In this document: positions 32,557 to 41,164 of the stretch, in pieces
Numbering within the stretch: position 1 is the stretch's first letter
How the letters are laid out: each line of letters opens with the position of its first letter
NCBI RefSeq assembly: GCF_000158955.1
Contig: NZ_GG657757.1
Location: forward strand, 1,924,745 to 1,966,970
DNA length: 42,226 bases
Reading direction: 5' to 3'
From: Streptomyces viridochromogenes DSM 40736
Lineage (GTDB): Bacteria > Actinomycetota > Actinomycetes > Streptomycetales > Streptomycetaceae
Position numbers and translations under genes: made by a program
The notes under the pieces: generated by a model
Databases searched by the model: none
Seen by the model: the letters and a program-made list of their open reading frames with translations, nothing else
Told to the model about the DNA's origin: nothing

Positions 32557-33144
32557 TCAACCCACCCGTTCGGCACCGTGCTTGACCCCGAGCAGCCGCA
32601 CCTCCGCGGGAAGTGACGCCAGGCCCGCCGACGTCTTCGCGTGCGCCAGGGGGCCGCTCGTGAAGTCGTGCAGCGCGGTCCCCGGGTTCACGTGCGGCTC
32701 CAGTGCGAGGCGTACGCGGGCCTCGGGGGCGGTGCGGCGGCCCGTCAGGTGGCCCTGGGCGCGGGCCACACCGTCGATCGTGCCCGCCTCCTGGCCGAGG
32801 ACGTCCTCCAGGGCCCGGCCGCGCACGAGCGCGCCCTCGTCGTCGCCGGTGTCGACGAGGATCTCGGCCAGGCGGTGTCGGCGGAGCACCGCGACCAGCC
32901 ACCACAAGGTGAGCAACAAGAGGACGGCGAGGACGGCGATGACGACCGGCCACCACCAGCTCTCGTCCTGCCAGCGGGTGCGCTCGGCGTCGCTCAGCAG
33001 GACGTCGTGCTTGCTGTCGTGGATCCACCACGAGGGCGCCGGAGCGCCCAGGCCGACGGCCAGCACGGAGCCGCCGAGCACCAGCAGGACGAGGCCCACG
33101 AGCCCGAGGAACACGCGGTTGACGACCCGGAGCACCGCGGTCAC
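32557..33144 (-). CDS. AmaP-like alkaline shock membrane anchor protein
   Basis: A 195-residue protein with two transmembrane segments (about residues 10-32 and 65-86) separated by a short outside loop, and a C-terminal cytoplasmic domain of about 105 residues. This is the layout of AmaP, which in Staphylococcus anchors Asp23 to the membrane. It is the last gene of the Asp23-type operon. Its GTG overlaps the stop of the DUF6286 gene (GTGA). The C-terminal beta-alpha segment (ARVRLALEPHVNPGTAL) resembles Asp23 strands. Confidence 0.8.
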   Translation of the reverse strand: MTAVLRVVNRVFLGLVGLVLLVLGGSVLAVGLGAPAPSWWIHDSKHDVLLSDAERTRWQDESWWWPVVIAVLAVLLLLTLWWLVAVLRRHRLAEILVDTGDDEGALVRGRALEDVLGQEAGTIDGVARAQGHLTGRRTAPEARVRLALEPHVNPGTALHDFTSGPLAHAKTSAGLASLPAEVRLLGVKHGAERVG

Positions 33145-33830
33145 CCCTTTCGTCCGGGCCGCCGGACGCGCACCGAGTGCCGGGGAGGCCGGGACAGTCC
33201 CAGTCCGTCGACGGCTTCGGTGAGCACGGCGTCCAAGTCGGTTCGTACGTCGTCCAGTTCCCGGAAGTGCGCCGCGGCGCGGACGTCCGCCCTGGTCCGG
33301 TGCATCCGTACCCGGACCGACTGCACACCGGCGACCTCCATGGCCCGGTCGCGCAGCGCGGTCGCGGCGGCGTCCCGGTGCAGTCCGGCGCGCACGTCGC
33401 TGTGGGTGCGCCGCATCGGGAGCAGGTCCCGCAGGCCGGGTGTGGCGGCCAGGACCAGCAACCAGAGGCCGAGGACGGCGGTGACTCCGGCGCCGACGAG
33501 CACCCAGGTGTCGTCGAGGGGCCGTTCGGCGAGCTGGTCGGCCAGTTCCCGCCGCCAGTACATCTCGGGCCGGCCGGCCCGTACGGAGACGATGTCGTAG
33601 AGGAACAGTCCGAAGAGGCCCAGGAGCAGCAGCGCGACGATGCCCGCGGGGATGCGGCGTGCCGACCAGAAACGGCCCTCCCGGCCTTGCTCGGCGTCCT
33701 CGACAGGGGGCGGTCCGCTGCCGGAATCGGGCGCGGACCCGTCCGGTTCGGTACCGTTCGCCGACTCGTCGGGGACCGGCAGGCGCTCGGTGGCGCCGTC
33801 GGAGGGTTCGGTGCCCCGGGGTTCGCTCAT
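33141..33830 (-). CDS. DUF6286-type membrane protein
   Basis: A 229-residue protein with a polar, Pro/Glu-rich N-terminal region (residues 1-55), two transmembrane segments (about 60-82 and 107-129) and a C-terminal cytoplasmic domain of about 90 residues. That domain (VQSVRVRMHRTRADVRAAAHFRELDD then VLTEAVDGLGLSRPPRHSVRV) reads as a strand-helix-strand unit like Asp23. It overlaps its neighbours by four bases on both sides (ATGA upstream, GTGA downstream). Probably a second membrane partner of the Asp23-type proteins. The family name is from memory. Confidence 0.75.
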   Translation of the reverse strand: MSEPRGTEPSDGATERLPVPDESANGTEPDGSAPDSGSGPPPVEDAEQGREGRFWSARRIPAGIVALLLLGLFGLFLYDIVSVRAGRPEMYWRRELADQLAERPLDDTWVLVGAGVTAVLGLWLLVLAATPGLRDLLPMRRTHSDVRAGLHRDAAATALRDRAMEVAGVQSVRVRMHRTRADVRAAAHFRELDDVRTDLDAVLTEAVDGLGLSRPPRHSVRVRRPGRKG

Positions 33831-34201
33831 CGCGTCCTCCCCTGTACCGCGCCGGGCGGCGCCACCAGATGCAGCCGCTCCACCTGGACGACGACCTCCG
33901 GCACCTGCATTCCGACCAGATCGCCCACCCGCTCGACGACTTGGCGACGCACCTGGCGGCAGCGCGCGCCGACGTCGCAGGGGTAGTCGAGTTCGATGTG
34001 GACCCGGACGTGGGCCACCTCGTGGTGGACGACGACGGTGGCGGACGGCCGCCCGGCGTCGAGCGGCAGCGTCCCCACGGCCTCGTGGGCCGCCTGCGAG
34101 GCGACCTTCGCGACGACCCGGTCGGCGATCCGCGTCGCGCCGCGCTCGCGCGGCGGGACGACCGTCAGAGGTCTGCCGAGCTCACCGGCCCCCGTGCTCA
34201 C
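33827..34201 (-). CDS. Asp23/Gls24-family protein (second copy)
   Basis: A 124-residue Asp23/Gls24-family protein. It has the family pattern: an N-terminal helix (RGATRIADRVVAKVASQAAHEAVG), beta strands (SATVVVHHEVAHVRVHIELDYP), a long helix (ARCRQVRRQVVERVGDLVGM) and a last strand (VPEVVVQVERL). It differs from the larger Asp23 copy upstream by lacking acidic tails. A GTG start overlaps the stop of the 64-residue membrane protein (GTGA). Confidence 0.82.
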   Translation of the reverse strand: MSTGAGELGRPLTVVPPRERGATRIADRVVAKVASQAAHEAVGTLPLDAGRPSATVVVHHEVAHVRVHIELDYPCDVGARCRQVRRQVVERVGDLVGMQVPEVVVQVERLHLVAPPGAVQGRTR

Positions 34202-34392
34202 GGGCGTCCCCGCCGCCGTTCGTCACGGGGGCGGAAGAAGTCGCCGAAGTCCATGTCCCCCTCCAGGAACCGGCCGACGACGAAGCCGACAGCGCCCAGC
34301 GCCGCCACCAGCAGGAAGGCTCCGAACCCGCCGAAGTACCCGGCGAAGGCCAGCGCCATGCCGGCGATCATGCCGGCTACGCCCATACTCAT
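34198..34392 (-). CDS. small two-helix membrane protein of the Asp23 operon
   Basis: A 64-residue protein with two Gly/Ala-rich hydrophobic segments (MIAGMALAFAGYFGGFGAFL and LVAALGAVGFVVGRF) and a basic C-terminal tail (FFRPRDERRRGRP). Small proteins of this size with a similar topology (DUF2273-like) accompany Asp23 and AmaP in other Gram-positive bacteria, which supports a shared role at the membrane. It follows the first asp23-like gene by 45 nt. Confidence 0.75.
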   Translation of the reverse strand: MSMGVAGMIAGMALAFAGYFGGFGAFLLVAALGAVGFVVGRFLEGDMDFGDFFRPRDERRRGRP

Positions 34393-34437
34393 GCGCTCCT
34401 CAGCTCCTCAGCCGCTGTGTTGTCCGTGGCCCGTGCC

Positions 34438-34911
34438 TCACTGGATCCGGCGCTCCGGTTCCTCTTCCTCCTCGTCCGGCAGCTTCACGTCGCTCACCGC
34501 GATGTTGACCTCCACGACCTCGAGGCCGGTCATCCGCTCGACGGCGTTGATGACGTTCTCCCGTACGTCCCGGGCCACGTCGGCGATCGACACGCCGTAC
34601 ACGACGACGATCTCCAGGTCGAGGGCCGCCTGCACCTCGCCGACCTCGGCCTTCACGCCGCGCGTCACCGACTTGGCGCCGCCGGGCACGCGGTCGCGCA
34701 CGGCTCCGAAGGTGCGGGAGATTCCGCTGCCCATGGCGTGCACGCCGTCGACGTCGCGGGCGGCGAGCCCGGCGATCTTCTCCACGACGCCGTCCGCGAT
34801 GGTGGTCCGGCCGCGGGAGCCCGGGTCTCCCCCGCCGCGCTTGACCAGCGGACTCCTGCGTGCCGCCGCTGTCTCGCTCTCCCCGCCCCGGTTCTCGGTC
34901 ATATCGGTCAT
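34438..34911 (-). CDS. Asp23/Gls24-family envelope stress protein
   Basis: A 157-residue Asp23/Gls24-family protein and first gene of the five-gene operon. The core runs from about residue 35: RTTIADGVVEKIAGLAARDVDGVHAMG, then VQAALDLEIVVVYGVSIADVARDVRENVINAVERMTGLEVVEVNIAVSDV, ending in an acidic tail (PDEEEEEPERRIQ). Asp23-type proteins form membrane-linked assemblies in Staphylococcus and respond to cell-envelope stress. The ATG at 34911 has AAGGA upstream. An 87-bp gap separates it from the divergent tandem-Asp23-like gene. Confidence 0.87.
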   Translation of the reverse strand: MTDMTENRGGESETAAARRSPLVKRGGGDPGSRGRTTIADGVVEKIAGLAARDVDGVHAMGSGISRTFGAVRDRVPGGAKSVTRGVKAEVGEVQAALDLEIVVVYGVSIADVARDVRENVINAVERMTGLEVVEVNIAVSDVKLPDEEEEEPERRIQ

Positions 34912-34998
34912 CGCCGTACGTCCTTTTCGGTTGACGTCCTTCGACCACCGTAAGCACGGTTGCGTGGCAGCGCGCCTTTGATGCGGCAGGCTGGAGGA

Positions 34999-35721
34999 AT
35001 GACGGCCGACCGATGGACGCAGGCAGTGAGACATCAGCTGGGTATCGGCAGGTTGCTGCCTCTGGGTGATGCCCGGGACGGCGCGTGGATCGCCGAGCGG
35101 GCCGCCGAGGCGGTGCTGCGGGGCGCGGCGGGGGACGCGCCGGGCGTGCGCCTCGACGCGCTGCGCGTGACGCTCGCCGATGTGACGGACGTCGGGGAGC
35201 CGGCCGTACCGGCTCCGCCGAGCGCGCTGCCGCCGGGGCCGCTGCGGGTGACGGCGGAGATCGCCGCGACGGCCGCGCGACCCCTGCCTGCGACGGCTTC
35301 GGTGCTGCGGGAGGCACTGGCGAACGCGGCGGACCGGCGGCTGGGGCTGACGGTGACGGAGGTGGACCTGCAGGTGACGGGGCTGCTGGACGAGGAGGGG
35401 CCCGCGGAGGGCGGACCCGCCGTCGCCCTTCCCGAGCTCCCGGCTGCCGCGCGGGCCGTGGGCGACGACGAGGCCCGGGTGGCCGCCGCCGCGCTCGGCG
35501 TCCCGGGTGTCCTCCATCTGACCGGCACGCTGGGCCACCCCGTGCACATCGAGCTGCTGTTCCCCGAGGGCGCGGCGCTGCCCCACCGCCATGTCCGGCT
35601 GGAGCTGGCGGTGGGCGCGGACCAGAGGGCCAGGGACGTGGCCCGCGAGGTCCGGACGGCGGTCAGGCGGACGCTGTCGGACCACCCGACGGCGGCGGTC
35701 GTGGTGAGCGCGATCGGCTGA
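34999..35721 (+). CDS. "P10 family" protein, possibly two Asp23-like modules
   Basis: A 240-residue protein that I recall being labelled nucleopolyhedrovirus P10 family in Streptomyces genomes, a name with no functional basis. By eye it contains two copies of an Asp23-like pattern: WIAERAAEAVLRGAAGDAPG then LRVTAEIAATAARPLPATAS to VTEVDLQVTGL (about 28-128), and ARVAAAALGVPGV then VRLELAVGADQRARDVAREV to AAVVVSAIG (about 160-240). It is divergent from the Asp23/AmaP operon. GGAGG lies very close to the chosen ATG; an in-frame ATG at 34981 is possible. Confidence 0.75.
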   Translation: MTADRWTQAVRHQLGIGRLLPLGDARDGAWIAERAAEAVLRGAAGDAPGVRLDALRVTLADVTDVGEPAVPAPPSALPPGPLRVTAEIAATAARPLPATASVLREALANAADRRLGLTVTEVDLQVTGLLDEEGPAEGGPAVALPELPAAARAVGDDEARVAAAALGVPGVLHLTGTLGHPVHIELLFPEGAALPHRHVRLELAVGADQRARDVAREVRTAVRRTLSDHPTAAVVVSAIG

Positions 35722-35734
35722 CCGCGCCCCGGGC

Positions 35735-35749
35735 AGGACCGGCGGTCCT
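35735..35749. terminator. short hairpin between convergent genes
   Basis: AGGACC-GGC-GGTCCT forms a 6-bp hairpin that ends at the first base of the enoyl-CoA hydratase stop and follows the divergent-operon gene. Weak but well placed. Confidence 0.4.
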
Positions 35750-36552
35750 CAGTCGCCGACGCCGGCGAGGTCGCGCAGGCGGCGGGCCTGGGACTGGCGC
35801 TCGGCCGTGCGCTGCTCCTCGTACGTGCGGTCCTGGGCGCCGCGCAGCAGGGCCTTGGTCTCGATGACCGCGTCGCGGGGCGCCGCGAGCACGGCCGAGA
35901 GCAGGTCCCGAACGGCGTCGTCGAGCTGGCCGGCGGGCACGGCGAGGTTGGCCAGCCCGGTGTTCACGGCCTCGTCGGCCGTGACGAAGCGCCCGGTCAC
36001 GCAGATCTCCAGCGCGCGGGCGTAGCCGACGAGTCCCACCAGCGGGTGCGTGCCCGTCAGGTCGGGCACGAGTCCGAGGCTGGTCTCGCGCATGGCGAAC
36101 TGCACGTCGTCGGCGACGACGCGCAGGTCGCAGGCGAGGGCGAGCTGGAAGCCCGCCCCGATGGCATGCCCCTGGACAGCGGCGACGGAGACGATGTCGC
36201 TGCGCCGCCACCAGGTGAACGCCTCCTGGTATTCGGCGATGGTCGCGTCCAACTCGGCGTCACTGCCGCGCGCGAGGTCGACGAACGACGGTTCGCCGTC
36301 GAAGCCCTCGGGAGTGAACGCCTGCCGGTCGAGCCCGGCCGAGAAGGACCTGCCCTCGGCCCGCAGCACCACGACACGGACGGAGCCTGGCAGCTGCCGC
36401 CCGGCCTCGGTCAGCGCCCGCCACAGAGCGGGGCTCTGCGCGTTGCGCTTGGCCGGGTTGGTCAGCGTCACCGTGGCGATCGCGTCGTCGACGGTGAGCC
36501 GTACGCCGTCCTTGTCGAGTACGGGAACGAGGTCCTTGTCGGGCGAAGCCAT
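35749..36552 (-). CDS. enoyl-CoA hydratase/isomerase-family protein
   Basis: A 267-residue crotonase-fold enzyme. The oxyanion-hole segments are RSFSAGLD (near residue 70) and QGHAIGAGFQLALACDLRV (about 126-144). The catalytic Glu position after GAG is not obvious by eye, so hydratase, isomerase or another crotonase activity cannot be told apart. Crotonases act on acyl-CoA thioesters in beta-oxidation and related pathways. It converges on the tandem-Asp23-like gene and lies downstream of gbn, from which a hairpin separates it. Confidence 0.85.
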   Translation of the reverse strand: MASPDKDLVPVLDKDGVRLTVDDAIATVTLTNPAKRNAQSPALWRALTEAGRQLPGSVRVVVLRAEGRSFSAGLDRQAFTPEGFDGEPSFVDLARGSDAELDATIAEYQEAFTWWRRSDIVSVAAVQGHAIGAGFQLALACDLRVVADDVQFAMRETSLGLVPDLTGTHPLVGLVGYARALEICVTGRFVTADEAVNTGLANLAVPAGQLDDAVRDLLSAVLAAPRDAVIETKALLRGAQDRTYEEQRTAERQSQARRLRDLAGVGD

Positions 36553-36621
36553 AGGACGCCTCCGATGTGTGCGGTCAGCTAAGTGACTGCACAGTAACCA
36601 CCCGGGCGATCAGCCGAACGA

Positions 36622-36657
36622 CCGGGTGGCCACCATCGAAGCCGAGGGGCCACCCGG
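36622..36657 (-). terminator. hairpin terminator after gbn
   Basis: CCGGGTGGCC (36622-36631) pairs perfectly with GGCCACCCGG (36648-36657). It starts three bases past the gbn stop in the direction of transcription. Confidence 0.7.
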
Positions 36658-36659
36658 GG

Positions 36660-36878
36660 TCAGGCCGTGGCCTTCTTGCCCCGGGTCGCCCCGCCACGCC
36701 CTCGCAGCGTGACGCCCGACTCACTGAGCATGCGGTGCACAAAGCCATACGAGCGGCCGGTCTCCTCGGCCAACGCCCGGATGCTCGCACCGGCGTCGTA
36801 CTTCTTCTTCAGGTCTGCCGCGAGCTTGTCGCGCGCGGCGCCGGTCACCCGGCTGCCCTTCTTCAGAGTCTCGGCCAC
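36660..36878 (-). CDS. gbn: nucleoid-associated GATC-binding protein Gbn
   Basis: A 72-residue DNA-binding protein matching my memory of the S. coelicolor small nucleoid protein SCO1839 (Gbn), reported to bind GATC-containing sites and affect development and antibiotic production. A single helix-turn-helix lies at about residues 31-53 (ASIRALAEETGRSYGFVHRML), followed by a basic Gly-rich tail (RGRGGATRGKKATA). GAGGAG precedes the GTG start; the longer frame to 36998 is rejected. It lies downstream of a GATC-rich stretch. Confidence 0.88.
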   Translation of the reverse strand: MAETLKKGSRVTGAARDKLAADLKKKYDAGASIRALAEETGRSYGFVHRMLSESGVTLRGRGGATRGKKATA

Positions 36879-37078
36879 CCGTGCCTCCTCATGGGAAGTG
36901 CGCTCTGGTCTCCTCATGATCACCCCTCCGGGCCCTGATGGCCACCCATTCGGCAAGGTCCGTGAGACAAGGTTGTGACGACGGGAGCGCGTCCCCACAA
37001 GCGGAATATGGAATTCCGAGGAGTGACGTCCGTACGCCCGAACGGATTGTTCCGGGAAATGCCTGGTCAGAAAGGCGT

Positions 37079-37115
37079 CGCGGCCGAGCCCGGAAGAATC
37101 GGGGGCTCGGCCGCG
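37079..37115 (-). terminator. hairpin terminator, ABC-F to gbn gap
   Basis: CGCGGCCGAGCCC (37079-37091) pairs perfectly with GGGCTCGGCCGCG (37103-37115). It lies about 130 nt beyond the ABC-F stop and upstream of gbn, and probably ends the ABC-F transcript. Confidence 0.65.
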
Positions 37116-37147
37116 AAATCGATGTAGGACACACCTCGGTACGAGGA

Positions 37148-37215
37148 GATCTCACACAGATGATGGATCACCACTGGGCCGAATGATCCATACGCCGTTG
37201 ATCACGCATTCGATC
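37148..37215. promoter_or_regulatory. GATC site cluster upstream of gbn
   Basis: GATC occurs at 37148, 37166, 37185, 37200 and 37212, with spacings of 18, 19, 15 and 12 bp, in the 369-bp gap 36879-37247. Another copy lies at 36918, close to the gbn start. Binding by Gbn is an inference from its reported specificity. Confidence 0.55.
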
Positions 37216-37247
37216 AAGCGGCACTGACGCTCAGGCGGCGCTCACAC

Positions 37248-38846
<1,599 letters not shown>

Positions 38847-38904
38847 GGACAGACTCCAGGGCGGATACGGGGGCGGGATGGGCGGCTGAGGACGTTCCCG
38901 CCGT

Positions 38905-38928
38905 CTAATGCGCGAGGAGAATGGCCAT
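38905..38928 (-). CDS. possible 7-codon leader ORF of the ABC-F gene
   Basis: An ATG opens the short frame MAILLAH followed by TAG, ending 58 nt before the ABC-F GTG. A TANNNT -10-like box (TAGACT) lies seven bases before its ATG, so the message may be leaderless. No -35 box is evident. Regulatory leader peptides precede several antibiotic-inducible ABC-F genes; whether this one is translated is unknown. Confidence 0.35.
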   Translation of the reverse strand: MAILLAH

Positions 38929-39086
38929 GGGGGACAGTCTAACGGGGGCGTGCAACCACTTTTTCTGGATCCTGGTGCGGTTCTGGTCACGACGGCCCGG
39001 GGGCCGTTGTCAGTGGCCGGTGGAAGACTGAACAGCGGGCCGGATTCCGGCCTTCCCGGGCAGCGAGGCACGAGGAAGTGATCGCC

Positions 39087-39500
39087 ATGGCAGGCACGTC
39101 CGGCGGGCGTCCGAGCATCTACCCGACGCTGCTGTACGCGGACGCGAAGGCGGCGATCCGGCAGCTCACGGAGGCCTTCGGGTTCACGGAGCTGTCGGTG
39201 TACGAGGGCGAGGACGGCTCGGTGATGCACGCCGAGCTGACGCAGGGCAACGGCGCGGTCATGGTCGGCACCAAGGGCCGCGGCGGCGTGTTCGACGCGG
39301 CCATGAAGGGCTCGGGCAGTACGGGGGTCTACGTCGTGGTGGACGACGTGGACGCGCACCACCGCCGCGCCGTCGACCACGGTGCGGAGGTCCTGATGCC
39401 CCCGACGGACCAGGACTACGGCTCGCGGGACTACATGGCCCGGGACCTCGAGGGCAACGTGTGGAGCTTCGGGACGTACGCGCCCGAGATAGCGGCCTGA
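39087..39500 (+). CDS. VOC-superfamily (glyoxalase-like) protein
   Basis: A 137-residue vicinal oxygen chelate protein with two beta-alpha-beta3 modules: module 1 about residues 8-60 (IYPTLLYADAKAAIRQLTEAFGF), module 2 about 75-134, ending DLEGNVWSFGTY. Members include glyoxalase I, fosfomycin and bleomycin resistance proteins and dioxygenases. The metal ligands cannot be fixed by eye, and the closest match in layout is the PhnB/glyoxalase-like group. The ATG at 39087 has GAGG about 11 nt upstream; a GTG at 39078 is too close to it. The 240-bp gap 38847-39086 holds only the leader ORF. Confidence 0.83.
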   Translation: MAGTSGGRPSIYPTLLYADAKAAIRQLTEAFGFTELSVYEGEDGSVMHAELTQGNGAVMVGTKGRGGVFDAAMKGSGSTGVYVVVDDVDAHHRRAVDHGAEVLMPPTDQDYGSRDYMARDLEGNVWSFGTYAPEIAA

Positions 39501-39503
39501 CGG

Positions 39504-39528
39504 CCCGGGGCCGGCCGCCGGCCCGGGG
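39504..39528. terminator. bidirectional hairpin terminator
   Basis: CCCGGGGCCGG pairs with CCGGCCCGGGG across CCG, an 11-bp stem with one mismatch. It sits in the 31-bp gap between the convergent VOC gene and the leftward unknown gene. Confidence 0.65.
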
Positions 39529-39531
39529 GGG

Positions 39532-40857
39532 CTAGCTGCCGCCGGTGTGCACCTGGAAGGCGGCCCGGCGTACGGCCTTGGCCAGGGCGGGGTCGGGGTG
39601 GGCCGCCGCGAGGGCGACCAGGACCTGCACGGTGCGCGGGTGACCCACGGCCCGTACCTCGTCCAGGAGCATCGGGACGGTCGGCTGCACCGCGGACTCC
39701 AGGTGGCGGACGAGCAGCGGAGCCTCACCGTGGTCGGCGACGGCTGCGGCGGTGTCCACCCACAGCCAGGTCGCCTCCTCCCGGGTGAGGACCTCGTGGG
39801 CGTCCTCCGGGTCGGCCCCGTCGTGCTCGGCCAGCCACATCAGCGCGTAGGGCCGGAGCGTCGGCTCGTCCAGTACGGCGTGGACGTCCGGCTCGGCGGG
39901 GGCGCCGACCACGCGCAGCGCCTCGAAGGCGAGACCGCGCAGCAGGGCGTCCTCGCCACGGGCGGCGCCGAGGAGTTCGGTGACGGCGCTGCCGACGGGG
40001 CGGGCGGCGAGCCAGGCGCGGTACTCGGCGCGGGCCGCGTTGGGGCGCAGCTGGGCGCAGCCGCGGAGCATGTCCTCGGCGCCCTGCTCGATGTTCCCGG
40101 CGGGGCTCTGCGCGGCGACGCAGATCTGCTCCAGCTTGACCCAGACGGCCCAGCTGCCGAGCGGGGTGAGTGTGGCCTGGCCGTCGCCGTAGGTGAGGGC
40201 GCCGACGGAGGCGAGGGCGCGCAGGGCCCAGTCGAGGAGCGGGGCGAGCGGGGCGTCGGTGGGCTCCGGTTCGGCCACCGGCTCGGGCTGCGGGCCGTAG
40301 GGGATCTCGCAGCGTGCGGTGCGCAGCTCGGTGACGCGCTGCTCCAGGAGGTCGAGGAGCTGCTCCACGGGGACGGGGCCGGCGGACAGCTGGAGGAAGG
40401 AGAGCGCCTGCGGCATGGCCGAGACGACCTCGGCGACGGCGGCGGGCTCGTGGCCCTCGGGCTCCGGGTGGGCGAGCGACCAGGCGTCGAAGAGGGCGAC
40501 CCAGCCGCGCAGTACGGCGCTGTCGTCGCGGTCCCAGGCGCGCAGCCGCCAGCCGGGGCGGGCGCTGTCGCCGTGCACCTCGACCAGGCCGGCGAGGCGG
40601 GCGGTGTCCCAGTCGGCCCTGACCTGAGCCGGGGTCAGGCCCAACTCGTCGGCGGCCCGTTCGGCGGTCGCGCCGGAGAGGGTGGCCTTGCCGTCGGCGG
40701 TGGCGCTGTCCCGGCCGGGGCCGAGGGCGGCGTCGGCCCAGCGGGCGACGCGGGCCGCGCCGGCCAGACGTGAGCGTGCCATTCTGGCCAGCTCCGCCGG
40801 TGCCGGGGTGCCCTCCGGAGGGCGCGGGGCGGGTCGGCGCGAGGGCCGCTGATTCAT
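39532..40857 (-). CDS. conserved hypothetical protein with winged-helix-like region
   Basis: A protein of about 441 residues, with stop codon TAG and no recognised enzymatic motif. A Pro/Arg-rich N-terminal tail is followed by a helical region with a winged-helix look (about residues 60-115, AERAADELGLTPAQVRADWDTARLAGLVEVHG). The C-terminal half is built of Ala/Leu-rich helices resembling HEAT-like repeats (RPYALMWLAEHD, LLDEVRAVGHPRTVQVLVALA). The ATG at 40857 (MNQRPSRRP) is chosen; a GTG at 40932 has a somewhat better ribosome-binding site. Function unknown. It converges on the VOC gene. Positions 40858-41164 hold no gene and no clear element. Confidence 0.7.
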   Translation of the reverse strand: MNQRPSRRPAPRPPEGTPAPAELARMARSRLAGAARVARWADAALGPGRDSATADGKATLSGATAERAADELGLTPAQVRADWDTARLAGLVEVHGDSARPGWRLRAWDRDDSAVLRGWVALFDAWSLAHPEPEGHEPAAVAEVVSAMPQALSFLQLSAGPVPVEQLLDLLEQRVTELRTARCEIPYGPQPEPVAEPEPTDAPLAPLLDWALRALASVGALTYGDGQATLTPLGSWAVWVKLEQICVAAQSPAGNIEQGAEDMLRGCAQLRPNAARAEYRAWLAARPVGSAVTELLGAARGEDALLRGLAFEALRVVGAPAEPDVHAVLDEPTLRPYALMWLAEHDGADPEDAHEVLTREEATWLWVDTAAAVADHGEAPLLVRHLESAVQPTVPMLLDEVRAVGHPRTVQVLVALAAAHPDPALAKAVRRAAFQVHTGGS

Positions 40858-41164
40858 CGCTCTGGGGGCGGCGGCCAGGGGTCGCGGGCGGACGAGTCGA
40901 AGCCTGGAGTCGCGCGGGATACGGGACGTCACGGGGGCAGTCTCCCGGTTGACGGTCCGAAAACCCAAACGGAATGTCACGGCGGGCGACGGGGATGGCC
41001 AACGCACCGGGTGCCGGGAGCGGCCGAGGGCCATGAACAGGCCAGTGGTACGACGCTAAACGGAATCATCGCGACCGGTCGTCGGCGGGCGGAGCGCGAG
41101 GTGGTGGCGACGGGATGGAGGGCGCGTGAACTCGAGGTGCGCCCGGGGCATGACGCGGGCGGTG

